Positions 19,635 through 29,692 are shown, numbered from the stretch's first letter. The stretch: 64,000 nucleotides of DNA from Balneola sp. (GCA_002720745.1 PBJO01000007.1:323564-387563); one strand, 5' to 3'. The notes: generated from the sequence alone by a model not told the origin. Numbers and translations: made by a program.

Positions 19635-20450
19635 TTAATTAGTGGTAGCTACCAGTTCTAACTTTTTTATCTCACTAACTGCTTGTAAATAATGGAATTC
19701 TGCTTCTGGACGAAGTATACTTTGCGGAAATAATTGTAAGAATTTTTCGTAATTCTCAACAGCTAAGTTATACCGTTCCAATTGTTTGGATTGTATGCTT
19801 TGCTCAGCATAACTGACATAAGTCTCTATGATTTTTAACAGAGCAGATTCTGCCCATTGTGTTTCAGGGTATATATCTAAAGTCTGATCGAAATAGATAG
19901 CTGCAGCTTTGTATCGAAGAGTTCGCAGATAAAATTGACCTGATTCATATGTTTTACGAGCGAGTTTATTTCTTAGTTGATCGATTTTTTGAGCACTTTC
20001 TTCGATGAAGGTTGAATTTGGATAACTATTATTGAACAATTGAAACAGTTCAATAGCTCGCATTGTTGGCCCTTGATCTAAGCGGTAGCGAGGAGATTGC
20101 TGATAATAACTCAGCGCCCTATAGAACTCAACCTCTTCTCGGCGTTCATCTTGTGGATAATAGCTAATAAAGCGTTCATACTCTGAAGCAGCTAGTAAGT
20201 ATTGCTTATTTTTGAAATAACTTTCAGCTAATAAGAATTGTGCTTGCTTTGCATAGGTAGTTCCTCTACCCATTCTAGTAACCAAATCAAATCCAGATGC
20301 GGCGTCGGAATATTCTTCTCTTTCATAGAAAGCAATTGATTTTTCAAACGCTGAATCAAGAGGTTCACCTGGTTTGATTAGCTCTTTATTCGAACATGAA
20401 AGTGTTATACTTAGCAGTAGTAATAACGCAAGACGTAATAGCATAATCAT
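19635..20450 (-). CDS. bamD: Outer-membrane assembly lipoprotein BamD
   Basis: 271 residues. The signal peptide ends in ITLSC, making C19 the lipidated cysteine. TPR-like helical repeats cover about residues 28-250 (GTTYAKQAQFLLAESYF, QYLLAASEYERFISYYP, the family hallmark). BamD is a periplasmic lipoprotein that works with BamA to insert beta-barrel proteins. It starts within the last 4 bases of the polyprenyl synthetase gene. Confidence 0.93.
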   Translation of the reverse strand: MIMLLRLALLLLLSITLSCSNKELIKPGEPLDSAFEKSIAFYEREEYSDAASGFDLVTRMGRGTTYAKQAQFLLAESYFKNKQYLLAASEYERFISYYPQDERREEVEFYRALSYYQQSPRYRLDQGPTMRAIELFQLFNNSYPNSTFIEESAQKIDQLRNKLARKTYESGQFYLRTLRYKAAAIYFDQTLDIYPETQWAESALLKIIETYVSYAEQSIQSKQLERYNLAVENYEKFLQLFPQSILRPEAEFHYLQAVSEIKKLELVATTN

Positions 20451-21430
20451 TTTTTCCGGGACATTAAATAGTCTATGAGTTGATGGAGTTCACCACGGTA
20501 ATAAGAGTGTTCAAACCCTCCTATAATATCATAAATCTGTGCATATTTATTGTTGATAAGATCAGATATTTCATTAATGACCTTGTACTTATACATGAGC
20601 TCAATAACCGATGCTACCCATCCATCATTTAGTTGCGCCTTGGAACCGGTATAGGCTAAATCCATTAGAATTTGTTCTTTGGTGTTGCATTGCTCATAAG
20701 TACGAATCCATAAGTATGTTTTTTTTCCTTCTAGAATGTCTCCAGCTTTCTTTTTCCCAAAGTTTTCAGGTTCAGCTGTGACGTCCAAAAGATCATCTTG
20801 CATCTGAAAGGCAACCCCCATTAATAGACCAAGTTCTTGCATATTAGATAAGAGATCTAGTCTTCCACCTACAATTGCACCTAATCCAAGTGCAGCGGAC
20901 AGTAAAGCGCCCGTTTTACCTTCAATCATCCTAAAGTATTGATGAACTTGCACTTTTTTTCGTTGCATCAACTCCATATCTAAAGCTTGACCATCGCATA
21001 CTTTGATGGTCGCTTGAACAAATATATCCATCAATGCATGAAAGGCTTTTGTACCAATATATTCATTCTTTCCATAGTATACTAGCTGTTGAAACGCATA
21101 TACATACATTACATCACCACTTAAAATAGCCATATTTGAATCCCATTTCTTGTGTACGCATGCAAAGCCTCTTCTGGTATTAGCCTGGTCCATTATATCA
21201 TCATGGACTAATGTAAAATTATGTAGGATTTCTATGGCAAGAGCTGCTTGTATGGCATTTTTATGCCGCCCAGATGCAATTCCAGAAGCTAAAAGAGTCA
21301 AGTAGGGACGAATTCTCTTCCCTCCCATGTCCATTGTGTATCGAAATGGATCATACAAAGTGTTTGGTTCTCTAGGTAGCTCTAAATGCTGAATAGCCTT
21401 TTCAATTTCTTCTAACCAATACTTATTCAT
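20447..21430 (-). CDS. Polyprenyl (geranylgeranyl/farnesyl-type) diphosphate synthase
   Basis: 327 residues with both aspartate-rich motifs: the first in LVHDDIMDQANTRRG, the second in QMQDDLLDVT. GGKRIRP lies at the N terminus and FGKKKAGDILEGKKT follows the second motif. It condenses isopentenyl diphosphate onto allylic primers; product length is not readable with certainty. The type 2 isomerase gene lies directly upstream, overlapping by 4 bases, giving a compact isoprenoid unit that can feed carotenoid and quinone synthesis. Confidence 0.94.
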   Translation of the reverse strand: MNKYWLEEIEKAIQHLELPREPNTLYDPFRYTMDMGGKRIRPYLTLLASGIASGRHKNAIQAALAIEILHNFTLVHDDIMDQANTRRGFACVHKKWDSNMAILSGDVMYVYAFQQLVYYGKNEYIGTKAFHALMDIFVQATIKVCDGQALDMELMQRKKVQVHQYFRMIEGKTGALLSAALGLGAIVGGRLDLLSNMQELGLLMGVAFQMQDDLLDVTAEPENFGKKKAGDILEGKKTYLWIRTYEQCNTKEQILMDLAYTGSKAQLNDGWVASVIELMYKYKVINEISDLINNKYAQIYDIIGGFEHSYYRGELHQLIDYLMSRKK

Positions 21431-22500
21431 AAAGACATGAGTATTATATGTTCTTCACTTAAGAGGCTCCATTCGTGAACTCCGAGCAATGTCATAACCA
21501 TTTTTGCTTCTTTACGCCATAAAGAAAACCATTTTTCCAATCCGTCTATACCTTCTTCTTTCAACACTCGAACAATAGGCTGGGCAACAGCTACAAAATG
21601 AGCCCCTAAACATCGGGCTTTTATCATATCCTGAGCATTTCGGATTCCCCCAGATGCAATAATTTCAAATTTACGTTCCCATACTAGTTCTTGTAATGAT
21701 TCTAAGCAATAAACGGTACTATTTCCCCATTCATTAAAGCGTTCATGCATTTCTTGTTCATATTGGTATGTCAAAGTATTATCCAAGTTTACATCCCATT
21801 TTGAGGGTATTCGCGCTGCCTCAACCCGAGACCATGATGTACCCCCAACTCCAGCAATATCAATTACTTTTACTCCTGCATTAAGTAATCGTTTTGCTAC
21901 TTTAGAATCAATCCCCGCACCTGTCTCTTTGACTATTATAGGAACTGAAGAGTGCTTAACCAATTGTTCAATTCCCTTGAGTATACCAGAAAATTGAACA
22001 TCTCCTTCAGGCTGAATTAACTCTTGAAGTGGATTAAGATGAACAATAATTGCATTGGCTTTGATAGAATTAATCATTGTTTTGAGACCATAAGTAGGCA
22101 TTCCTCCAATAAGTTGTGCTCCTCCAATATTCGCAGCTATGAATGCGTTTGGTGCCTTATCACGAACAATGGTAAAACTATTTTCATGGGTACTATCCTC
22201 CAGCATCGCCCGTTGACTACCCACTCCAAAAGGAATGTCGAATTTCTCACAGAAGGTAGCAATGTCTGCATTAAGGGTGGTAGCTTCTCCATGTCCTCCA
22301 GTCATAGATGATATAAATAAAGGAAAATCAAATTCACGTCCCAACAAATGTGATTTAAATGATATGTCATCAAGTCCACATTCTGGTAATGCATTATGCT
22401 TGAGTTGATACATTTCAAATCCAGTCGTTCGCTTGTACTGACTAGTTTCAGATAAAGTAAGATCTATGTGATCTTTTTTACGGGTTGAAATAGAGCTCAT
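21427..22500 (-). CDS. fni: Type 2 isopentenyl-diphosphate delta-isomerase
   Basis: 358 residues from the ATG at 22500; an in-frame non-ATG start at 22545 would add 15 atypical residues. It is an FMN-dependent TIM-barrel enzyme. RKKDHIDL opens the fold, ISSMTGGHGEATTLN binds FMN, and IDIAGVGGTSW and ASGGIRNAQDMIKA are phosphate and flavin loops. It interconverts IPP and DMAPP. The type 2 enzyme is common in Bacteroidota-related phyla. It is coupled to the prenyl synthase gene by a 4-base overlap. Confidence 0.95.
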   Translation of the reverse strand: MSSISTRKKDHIDLTLSETSQYKRTTGFEMYQLKHNALPECGLDDISFKSHLLGREFDFPLFISSMTGGHGEATTLNADIATFCEKFDIPFGVGSQRAMLEDSTHENSFTIVRDKAPNAFIAANIGGAQLIGGMPTYGLKTMINSIKANAIIVHLNPLQELIQPEGDVQFSGILKGIEQLVKHSSVPIIVKETGAGIDSKVAKRLLNAGVKVIDIAGVGGTSWSRVEAARIPSKWDVNLDNTLTYQYEQEMHERFNEWGNSTVYCLESLQELVWERKFEIIASGGIRNAQDMIKARCLGAHFVAVAQPIVRVLKEEGIDGLEKWFSLWRKEAKMVMTLLGVHEWSLLSEEHIILMSL

Positions 22501-22563
22501 ACTATAAGTTAGTAAACTTGTACAGGGATTAAAATTAAGCGACACAAAATCTCGGTATGAATC

Positions 22564-23295
22564 TCAAAATAAATAAGAACCCGAATTAATGTGAAAAGTT
22601 TGACCAGTAGAGTGTTTGAGTTCTCCTATACCTATTCGATAGGCCAAGGTCGCTATATCTGATGGGGGTACAATGGCATCTAGTGCTAAACCTTGAGTAA
22701 GGTATTCTTCACCATATGTTTTAATCGATTCAATAGCCATATCTGTTTGAACAAAACCTGGTGCTATACTAAACGCCGTAATACCCTGTTTTCCATAATT
22801 ACGCGCCACACTTTTAACAAAGGCAATCATGCCAGCTTTAGAAGCAGCATAAGCAGCAAATTCCTCAGTATCACCTCGCTGTGCTGCCCGTGAAGAAATA
22901 TTAATTAATATTCCATCAATATGTAAGCCGGACCATATTTTAATCACTTTCTTTGCAAGGTAACTACTGGCTGTCAAATTTATGGATATGGTTTTGTTCC
23001 AACTCTTTAACCAGGAGTCATCTGAAGAACTAATAGAACTTTCTATAAAAACAGCAGCATTATTTATTAAAACTTCAGGGAATTTTTCAAGTTTTTGTAG
23101 CGAATGTATCCATTGATCAATAGGGTCTTTATACACATTCAGATCGATAGCGGTATGTGTATACCTTGGATTATCTTTCCAAAATGGGATTTTTGTGGTT
23201 GAAGCACCGAATACAGTCCAATCTTCATCCAGATAACGCTCAACAATAGCTTTTCCAATTCCTCTTGACGAACCAGTAACAATTACTCTTCCCAT
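22564..23295 (-). CDS. Short-chain dehydrogenase/reductase
   Basis: 243 residues with a Rossmann fold. The cofactor motif is VTGSSRGIGKAI, NNAA is near residue 85, the catalytic Ser is in LINISSRAA, and YAASK supplies Tyr and Lys. The C-terminal PGFVQTDMA is typical of classical SDRs. Substrate unknown. It follows the DUF2480 gene with no gap and lies 64 bases before fni, so it is part of the suf-to-isoprenoid run. Confidence 0.9.
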   Translation of the reverse strand: MGRVIVTGSSRGIGKAIVERYLDEDWTVFGASTTKIPFWKDNPRYTHTAIDLNVYKDPIDQWIHSLQKLEKFPEVLINNAAVFIESSISSSDDSWLKSWNKTISINLTASSYLAKKVIKIWSGLHIDGILINISSRAAQRGDTEEFAAYAASKAGMIAFVKSVARNYGKQGITAFSIAPGFVQTDMAIESIKTYGEEYLTQGLALDAIVPPSDIATLAYRIGIGELKHSTGQTFHINSGSYLF

Positions 23296-23814
23296 CTATG
23301 TTTGTTTTTCTGCTTGGCCAATATACACAGGCACAAATGAACAAGCTTCACCATACATTATTTTTTTTGCTATACCTATTAGTTTCTTTGTTATATATGC
23401 ATAGATTTCAGGTGTAACTGATTTATTACTACAACCCTTTAATAAAACATATTTTTCCTTATATACGCTAAAATCTGCTTCATCAATATTCATTTTAATT
23501 AGCTGAACATGTGCTTTTAATGGGTTGGTAAAGAAAATGTCTCTTGCATACCGCTTCCCTTTTTCAACTAGTAACATGTATGCCCAAGGAGCTATTAAAG
23601 CATCTTTATTGATTTCAATACACAGATAAGATTTCTGATATTCCTGCCAGTTATGTTGGTTAATGCCTTCTCTAAACAAATCTTCCTTGAGTAGAAGACC
23701 TTTATATAACCAAGGGGTAATATCAAGTGATTTTAAAGGAAATTCCGATCCAAAGCTTTTCGCAATATCAATCGCAATTAGCTTTTTATTTGATTGGATT
23801 TTATTAGTAATCAT
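23296..23814 (-). CDS. DUF2480-family protein
   Basis: 172 residues. The segments SLDITPWLYKGLLLKEDLFRE, IAPWAYMLLVEKG and KGCSNKSVTPEIYAYITKKL match DUF2480 as I know it, a family common in Bacteroidota and often found beside suf genes. A conserved cysteine lies in KGCSNK. Function is unestablished. Location between the A-type Fe-S carrier and the SDR suggests an accessory role in Fe-S biogenesis, which is inference. Confidence 0.8.
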   Translation of the reverse strand: MITNKIQSNKKLIAIDIAKSFGSEFPLKSLDITPWLYKGLLLKEDLFREGINQHNWQEYQKSYLCIEINKDALIAPWAYMLLVEKGKRYARDIFFTNPLKAHVQLIKMNIDEADFSVYKEKYVLLKGCSNKSVTPEIYAYITKKLIGIAKKIMYGEACSFVPVYIGQAEKQT

Positions 23815-23868
23815 ATTTGTTTGAATTGACCAACATTTTTATCAGGTTATAAATAAGGTCTTAAAAGA

Positions 23869-24213
23869 TTATAGTGAAAAACTATCTCCACATGAACAAG
23901 TACGACTTGCATTGGGATTGTAAAAATGAAATCCTTTTCCTTCTAAACCATCACTAAAATCTAACTCCGAACCTGCTAACATTAAATAACTGCGCATGTC
24001 AATAAATAAATTGAAATCTGGAAACTCGTAGAGATGATCAGAATCTTTCATCGTTAAATCTTGCTGATTTACTAGTTTTAAATCGTAGCTTAAACCACTG
24101 CATCCTCCACTTATAATAGATATCTGAAGTAAATTCTTATGCATCCCCTGATCGGATGCTTTTATTTCACATATTCGATTATAAGCACTATCACTTATAG
24201 TGATTTTAGACAT
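23869..24213 (-). CDS. A-type Fe-S carrier (IscA/SufA/HesB family)
   Basis: 114 residues. The three conserved cysteines are present, one in SGGCSGLSYDLK and two in the C-terminal CSCGDSF. A-type proteins pass assembled clusters from the SufBCD scaffold to apoproteins. The nfu gene ends 1 base upstream, so the two are tightly coupled. Confidence 0.93.
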   Translation of the reverse strand: MSKITISDSAYNRICEIKASDQGMHKNLLQISIISGGCSGLSYDLKLVNQQDLTMKDSDHLYEFPDFNLFIDMRSYLMLAGSELDFSDGLEGKGFHFYNPNASRTCSCGDSFSL

Positions 24214-24214
24214 C

Positions 24215-24766
24215 TTAAACTGAGATTACTTGTATTTCAGGATCTATACGCTTGACCATACTTTCAATAGCATATAGCGTTCCCGTAGTTGCTGTTGGAC
24301 ATGTACCACAAGCTCCTTGATAGTGTACTTTAAGTCTATTCTCCTCTAGACCAATCACCTTTAAGCCTCCACCATCAGCCAGTAAATAGGGACGCACTTG
24401 CTCATCAAGCATCCGGTTAATTTCTTGCAATCTCGGATCATCCGAATCAAGAGCATCTTTGCTCACATGAACTTCGTCATCATCAACTAAATTTTCTTGT
24501 GCTTCAGCATCTCGAATTGGTGGAGCTAATTTTCTCAATAATTCAGACCAAACAGCTCCACCATCTTGAGTTACTGTTATATAACGATCTACATAATACA
24601 CGTTGATGACATGTTCAATTTCAAAAAGAGACGCGGCTAATCGGTCGTCTTTAGCTTCTTGCGCATCTTCATAAGACCGGGTGATACCATTGGTTAAAGG
24701 TTCTGCTAGAACAAAACGCATTGCATCTGGATTTGGGGTACGTTCGATTTCTTTGATTTTAGCCAT
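24215..24766 (-). CDS. Nfu-type Fe-S scaffold/carrier
   Basis: 183 residues from the ATG at 24766 (MAKIKEIERTPNP); a longer frame overlaps sufS and adds no family sequence. It has an N-terminal Nfu_N domain (TPNPDAMRFVL, about 10-95) and a C-terminal NifU-like domain with GACGTCPTAT supplying the CxxC cluster ligands. The same two-domain layout occurs in mitochondrial Nfu1. It probably carries a 4Fe-4S cluster from SufBCD to targets. It takes the place next to sufS where a SufE or SufU gene might be expected. Confidence 0.92.
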   Translation of the reverse strand: MAKIKEIERTPNPDAMRFVLAEPLTNGITRSYEDAQEAKDDRLAASLFEIEHVINVYYVDRYITVTQDGGAVWSELLRKLAPPIRDAEAQENLVDDDEVHVSKDALDSDDPRLQEINRMLDEQVRPYLLADGGGLKVIGLEENRLKVHYQGACGTCPTATTGTLYAIESMVKRIDPEIQVISV

Positions 24767-24776
24767 TTTATTTGGA

Positions 24777-26000
24777 TTAATTAAAAAATGATTGAGTTTC
24801 TTTGATACCATTAATCAATGCATCAATATCTGCTTCATTGTTATAAAAAGAAAGTGAGGCGCGTATGGTGCCTGGAATTCCAAATCGTTCCATAATTGGT
24901 TGGGTACAATGGTGACCTGTACGTACAGCAACGCCATACTTATCCAATATGGTACCTGCATCTGTTGGGTGAATATCGTCCAATAAAAAAGAAATAACCG
25001 CGGTTTTATTATTAGATGTACCAAATAATTGAAGTCTTTGCAAGCTTTTGAAGCCTTTCATTGCATATTTTAATAAATAAGACTCTCTTTGAGCAATCTC
25101 ATCCATCCCAATTTTATTAAGATAACGCAAGGCTTCACCGAACACCACACCCGATGCGATTGGTGGTGTTCCAGCTTCAAATTTGTGGGGTAGATCGTTG
25201 TACGTAGTTCCACTAAAACTAACCTTATCTATCATATCACCACCCCCTCTGTAGGGAGGCATAGCTTCTAATAATGATTTATTTCCGTATAAGACACCAA
25301 AACCAGTAGGCCCACACATTTTATGTGCAGAAAAGGTATAGAAGTCGGCTCCTAACTCCTGCAGGTTTACCGCCATATGTGGAGTTGCTTGCGCACCATC
25401 AATAAGTACTCGGGCACCTACATTTTTAGCCATCGCTATTATTTCCGAAACAGGATTAACTGTTCCTAAAGTGTTAGAAACATGAACAACAGCAACCATC
25501 TTAGTTCGTTCATTCAATAAATTTGCGTATATATCAAGGTCAAGTTCACCATTATCAAGTAATGGTATCACTTTTATATTTGCCCCTGTCTTTTGAGCAA
25601 TCATCTGCCAAGGGACTATATTTGCATGGTGTTCCATTTCGGATAAAATAATTTCATCCCCATCTGAAAGAAAACTACTCCCCCATGACTCTGCAACTAA
25701 ATTGATAGAGTCAGTGGTACCTGTCGTAAAAATAATTTGTTCAAGACTTTCAGCATTTAAAAAATCCGCTACAAGTCTACGAGTTTCTTCATAGGTGGTA
25801 GTAGCAGTTTGTGAAAGATAATGAACTCCACGATGAATATTTGCATGCTCATGCTGATGGTAACTAGCTAACCTAGTAATGACGGACTCTGGCATCTGGC
25901 TAGAGGCGCCATTGTCTAAATAACTAAGTGCATATCCATTCACTTGCGTTTTAAGCACAGGAAATTGATTACGTATATTATTCCAATCTTGCATTATCAT
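24777..26000 (-). CDS. sufS: Cysteine desulfurase SufS
   Basis: 407 residues, fold-type I PLP enzyme. The PLP lysine is in FSAHKMCGPTGFG and the persulfide cysteine in RTGHHCTQP, the group II SufS pattern. It releases sulfur from cysteine for cluster assembly. SufS normally needs SufE or SufU as sulfur acceptor, and neither is encoded nearby. It sits 39 bases after sufD and 10 bases before nfu. Confidence 0.96.
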   Translation of the reverse strand: MIMQDWNNIRNQFPVLKTQVNGYALSYLDNGASSQMPESVITRLASYHQHEHANIHRGVHYLSQTATTTYEETRRLVADFLNAESLEQIIFTTGTTDSINLVAESWGSSFLSDGDEIILSEMEHHANIVPWQMIAQKTGANIKVIPLLDNGELDLDIYANLLNERTKMVAVVHVSNTLGTVNPVSEIIAMAKNVGARVLIDGAQATPHMAVNLQELGADFYTFSAHKMCGPTGFGVLYGNKSLLEAMPPYRGGGDMIDKVSFSGTTYNDLPHKFEAGTPPIASGVVFGEALRYLNKIGMDEIAQRESYLLKYAMKGFKSLQRLQLFGTSNNKTAVISFLLDDIHPTDAGTILDKYGVAVRTGHHCTQPIMERFGIPGTIRASLSFYNNEADIDALINGIKETQSFFN

Positions 26001-26039
26001 TTTGACCTAATGAATGTTTTTAATATCAATATAAGATAG

Positions 26040-27335
26040 TTAGTCTCTGTTGGTATATGCAATTACTTCTTTTAATAGTAACTCTTCAACTGATTTAACT
26101 GCCATACTCTCAACCGATTCAAGAGCAAAAGCGTAGACCAGTAGTTCTCTACTTTTTTGTTCTGTAAGTCCTCGACTTTGCAAATAAAACACTTCCTCAT
26201 CCTGAAGTTGACCGATGGTCGCACCATGTGAGCACCGTACATCGTCAGCAAAAATTTCAAGTTGAGGTTTTGTATTTACCTTACCTGTATCAGAAATAAG
26301 TAAATTTCTATTTTCTTGAAAAGAATCAATTTTCTGTGCGTCTTTTGCTACAAAGATTTTACCATTAAATATAGAATGTGCTTGGTCATTAACGACCACT
26401 TTATGTAATTGGTGCGAGTTACCGTGCGAAAATCGGTGATCCATAACAGAATGTGTATCCGCAATTTGCTCCCCGTCGATCAAAACTAGGCCATCAACAG
26501 TAAAGTCAACTTCTTCCTCGTTTTGGATTACCCTGGGTTCATTTCGGAATAATTTAGCCCCTAAACAAATTGTATAAGAGTGATATTCCGCATGAGCGTC
26601 AAGCATGGCAACAGGTCTAGAAATGTGAGATGCATTTTTACTATCACGTTGGATACGCGCATGGTGTACATGTGCACCGCTATAAAGTCTGAACTCGTTG
26701 ACAGGAATGTTCAGATATACATTGTTTGATAGTCCGATATGTTCTTCAATAATGGTAGCTTTTGAATACATTTCTCCCACAAACAGTACTCTAGGTGTCA
26801 CAAAATATGGGTTTTCTAAATCAGTAAATACATTTAAGATGTGAATTGGTTGCTCAATAAATGTTTGTTTAGGCACATAAATAAACGTTCCGTCTTGGAA
26901 ATTTACATCATTAAGAGGAACGAATACATCGTCCTCGTAATTTGTTATGGCTCCCAAATGCGAACGTAATTGTTCGTGTTCGCTGAAATTGTTGAGATTG
27001 CTCACAATTACACCATCGGGCATTCCCTCTACGGAAGAATGTATTGGACTAAAATTACCATTAATAAAAACTAACCTGGAATTCATAGCCTCTGGCAAAT
27101 GGTATTTATTTAGTTCTAAACTAACTTGGAGTATTCCTGATTTTACAGACTCAAATTTATTGGCTGTGATGCTCTTAAGATCTGTAAAGCGCCATTCCTC
27201 ATCCTTCTTCGTTGGAAATACGGTGTTTTCAAGAGATTCTTTTGCTTGTAATCTTAGCTCTTCGAAATTCTCACGGTATACACTAGGTAATTGGACGTAA
27301 GTATGAATTAATTCTTTTGTACTTACTTTACTCAT
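26040..27335 (-). CDS. sufD: Fe-S assembly scaffold subunit SufD
   Basis: 431 residues with the SufB/SufD beta-helix core. Visible family blocks are DEEWRFTDL near the N terminus, NGKIFVAKDAQKIDSFQENRNLLISD, and DDVRCSHGATIGQLQDEEVFYLQSRG. The conserved cysteine and histidine of RCSHGA help form the SufB-SufD cluster site. It pairs with SufB and SufC in the cytoplasmic SufBC2D scaffold and lies directly after sufC. Confidence 0.95.
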   Translation of the reverse strand: MSKVSTKELIHTYVQLPSVYRENFEELRLQAKESLENTVFPTKKDEEWRFTDLKSITANKFESVKSGILQVSLELNKYHLPEAMNSRLVFINGNFSPIHSSVEGMPDGVIVSNLNNFSEHEQLRSHLGAITNYEDDVFVPLNDVNFQDGTFIYVPKQTFIEQPIHILNVFTDLENPYFVTPRVLFVGEMYSKATIIEEHIGLSNNVYLNIPVNEFRLYSGAHVHHARIQRDSKNASHISRPVAMLDAHAEYHSYTICLGAKLFRNEPRVIQNEEEVDFTVDGLVLIDGEQIADTHSVMDHRFSHGNSHQLHKVVVNDQAHSIFNGKIFVAKDAQKIDSFQENRNLLISDTGKVNTKPQLEIFADDVRCSHGATIGQLQDEEVFYLQSRGLTEQKSRELLVYAFALESVESMAVKSVEELLLKEVIAYTNRD

Positions 27336-27350
27336 TTAGATTTATCCTAC

Positions 27351-28106
27351 TTAAGCTAATTTTTTTTGCATCTGGTCATATCCATTAGCTTCTAATTCCT
27401 CAGCTAGCGAAATATCTCCAGACTTAACAATCTTACCATTCATCATCACATGCACTAAATCCGGTTTTATGTAATTCAGTAGTCTTTGATAGTGGGTAAT
27501 CATGACAATTGCATTCTCAGGGCTTGAAATTTTATTCACACCGTTGGATACCACTTTCAATGCATCAATGTCTAATCCTGAGTCAGTTTCATCTAAAAAG
27601 GATAACCTTGGATTTAACACAGCCATTTGAAAAATTTCGTTCTTTTTTTTCTCACCACCCGAAAAACCTGTGTTAATAGATCGGTTCAAAAATTCATCTT
27701 TCATCTCGATGATATCTAATTTCGAAACTAAATAATCTTCAAACTCAAGTGGATCCAATTCTTCACGTTTATTGGCGCGAGCTATGGTATTATATGCTTC
27801 TCTGAGTAGAGTCTTATTGGTGATACCCGGCACTTCCACAGGATACTGAAAAGCTAAAAACAACCCTAAATGAGCACGTTCATCGGCATCCATTTCAGTG
27901 ATATCTTCCCCTTCAAACAGGATAATACCTTCGGTAACCTCGTATTCCGGATGTCCTGAGACTACCTTAGAAAGAGTACTCTTCCCACTCCCATTAGGAC
28001 CCATTATAGCATGAACTTCACCTTTATTAACAATTAAATTAACTCCCTTTAAAATTTTTAAGTCCTCACCTTCTACAACCGCATGCAGGTCTCTAATTTC
28101 TAGCAC
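27351..28106 (-). CDS. sufC: Fe-S assembly ATPase SufC
   Basis: 251 residues, ABC-type ATPase without membrane segments. Walker A is GPNGSGKST, the signature is SGGEKKKNE, and Walker B with D-loop is SFLDETDSGLDIDAL. It powers conformational change in SufBC2D. It lies 43 bases after sufB and 15 bases before sufD. Confidence 0.97.
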   Translation of the reverse strand: MLEIRDLHAVVEGEDLKILKGVNLIVNKGEVHAIMGPNGSGKSTLSKVVSGHPEYEVTEGIILFEGEDITEMDADERAHLGLFLAFQYPVEVPGITNKTLLREAYNTIARANKREELDPLEFEDYLVSKLDIIEMKDEFLNRSINTGFSGGEKKKNEIFQMAVLNPRLSFLDETDSGLDIDALKVVSNGVNKISSPENAIVMITHYQRLLNYIKPDLVHVMMNGKIVKSGDISLAEELEANGYDQMQKKLA

Positions 28107-28149
28107 TATCCTATAGTTTATAAATTATAATTGTGGGGAAGGTGGTAGT

Positions 28150-29595
28150 CTATCCTACACTACCTTCTAATTTGACGTCTAATAGCTTATTTGCCTCAAC
28201 TGCAAATTCTAGAGGCAGCTCTTTCAATACATCTTTCACGAATCCATTGATGATCATAGAAATCGCATTTTGCTCACTAATACCTCGTTGCATTAGGTAA
28301 AATATCTGTTCTTCTCCCACTCTCGATGTAGTAGCTTCATGTTCTACACTGCTACTTGCATTTTCAGAGGATATATACGGGAAGGTGTGAGCACCACAAG
28401 TTTGGCCAATTAGCATAGAATCACAGACTGAATAATTTTTGGATCCAATAGCCTTTTTACCAATTTTAACTTCACCACGATAGCTATTATTGGATTCACC
28501 AGCCGAAATTCCTTTTGAGATTATTGTACTGCGAGTATTTTTGCCTAAATGAATCATTTTGGTTCCGGTGTCAGCTTGTTGCTTTTTTGTAGTAACGGCT
28601 ACCGAATAAAACTCGCCAATTGAGTGATCACCTTGCAAAATAACCGAAGGATACTTCAACGTCACCGCAGAACCTGTCTCTAACTGAGTCCAAGAAATTT
28701 TACTGTGATTTCCCTTACAAATACCTCTTTTAGTAACAAAATTGTAAATACCGCCTTTACCATTTTCATCGCCAGAATACCAATTCTGTATGGTAGAATA
28801 CTTGATTTCTGCATGATCCATGGCAACTAACTCCACTACAGCAGCATGGAGTTGATTCTCGTCATACATCGGTGCCGTACAACCTTCTAAATAGCTAACA
28901 CTAGCACCTTCCTCAGCAATAATGAGAGTGCGCTCAAACTGACCAGACTCCATATTATTAATACGGAAATAAGTAGAAAGTTCCATTGGGCAGATTGTAT
29001 TTTTTGGGATGTAGCAAAAAGAACCATCCGAGAATACGGCTGAATTAAGTGCCGCATAGTAGTTATCTCTTGCTGGAATTACTGAGCCTAAATATTTTTT
29101 TACTAAATGTGGATATTCCTTGATAGCTTCTGATATAGAACAAAAAATAACGCCGGCTTCTGCTAATTTCTCCTTAAATGAAGTAAATATAGAAACGCTA
29201 TCAAAAACAGCGTCCACCGCTACTCCAGCCAACATTTTCTGCTCTTCGAGTGGTATACCTAGTTTATTATAGGTCTCTCTAATATTGGGATCTACATCGT
29301 CTAGGCTGTCTAAGCTTGGTCTATTTTTAGGGGCTGAGTAATAAAGTAAATTTTCAAAATCAGGTTTCGTGTATGTAGCATTGAACCACTCAGGTTCTTC
29401 CATCTCTAACCAAGCATGGTAGGATTTCAAGCGGAATTCCAACATCCATTCAGGTTCATCTTTTCTACTAGAAAGTTCTCGAATTATGTCTTTGCTAATA
29501 CCTTTTGGGAAATCTTCATATTCGACATCGGTTGTGAATCCGTACTTGTAGTCTTCACCAATCAATGACTCTAAAGCCTTGGTCTCTTCACTCAT
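28150..29595 (-). CDS. sufB: Fe-S assembly scaffold subunit SufB
   Basis: 481 residues, full length. The N-terminal half carries [18 protein letters not shown] and YFRIN. The core shows [26 protein letters not shown] and [18 protein letters not shown], with cysteines that hold the nascent cluster. First gene of the suf run. A -7-like TATATTTG lies about 90 bases upstream (29685-29692, minus). Confidence 0.97.
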   Translation of the reverse strand: MSEETKALESLIGEDYKYGFTTDVEYEDFPKGISKDIIRELSSRKDEPEWMLEFRLKSYHAWLEMEEPEWFNATYTKPDFENLLYYSAPKNRPSLDSLDDVDPNIRETYNKLGIPLEEQKMLAGVAVDAVFDSVSIFTSFKEKLAEAGVIFCSISEAIKEYPHLVKKYLGSVIPARDNYYAALNSAVFSDGSFCYIPKNTICPMELSTYFRINNMESGQFERTLIIAEEGASVSYLEGCTAPMYDENQLHAAVVELVAMDHAEIKYSTIQNWYSGDENGKGGIYNFVTKRGICKGNHSKISWTQLETGSAVTLKYPSVILQGDHSIGEFYSVAVTTKKQQADTGTKMIHLGKNTRSTIISKGISAGESNNSYRGEVKIGKKAIGSKNYSVCDSMLIGQTCGAHTFPYISSENASSSVEHEATTSRVGEEQIFYLMQRGISEQNAISMIINGFVKDVLKELPLEFAVEANKLLDVKLEGSVG

Positions 29596-29684
29596 ATTTT
29601 GCTATTTTTATTGTATAAATGTTACCTGCTAAACCTAAGTAATGGTGCTTGCGTTCACTCTAGGAGGCTTATTTAGAACAACTT

Positions 29685-29692
29685 CAAATATA
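29685..29692 (-). promoter_or_regulatory. Possible -7 element of the suf operon
   Basis: Read on the minus strand the bases are TATATTTG, an exact match to the Bacteroidota -7 consensus TAnnTTTG, 90 bases before sufB. A TTG lies upstream, but only 14 bases away, shorter than the usual 19-21, so the -33 part is not convincing. Confidence 0.3.
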
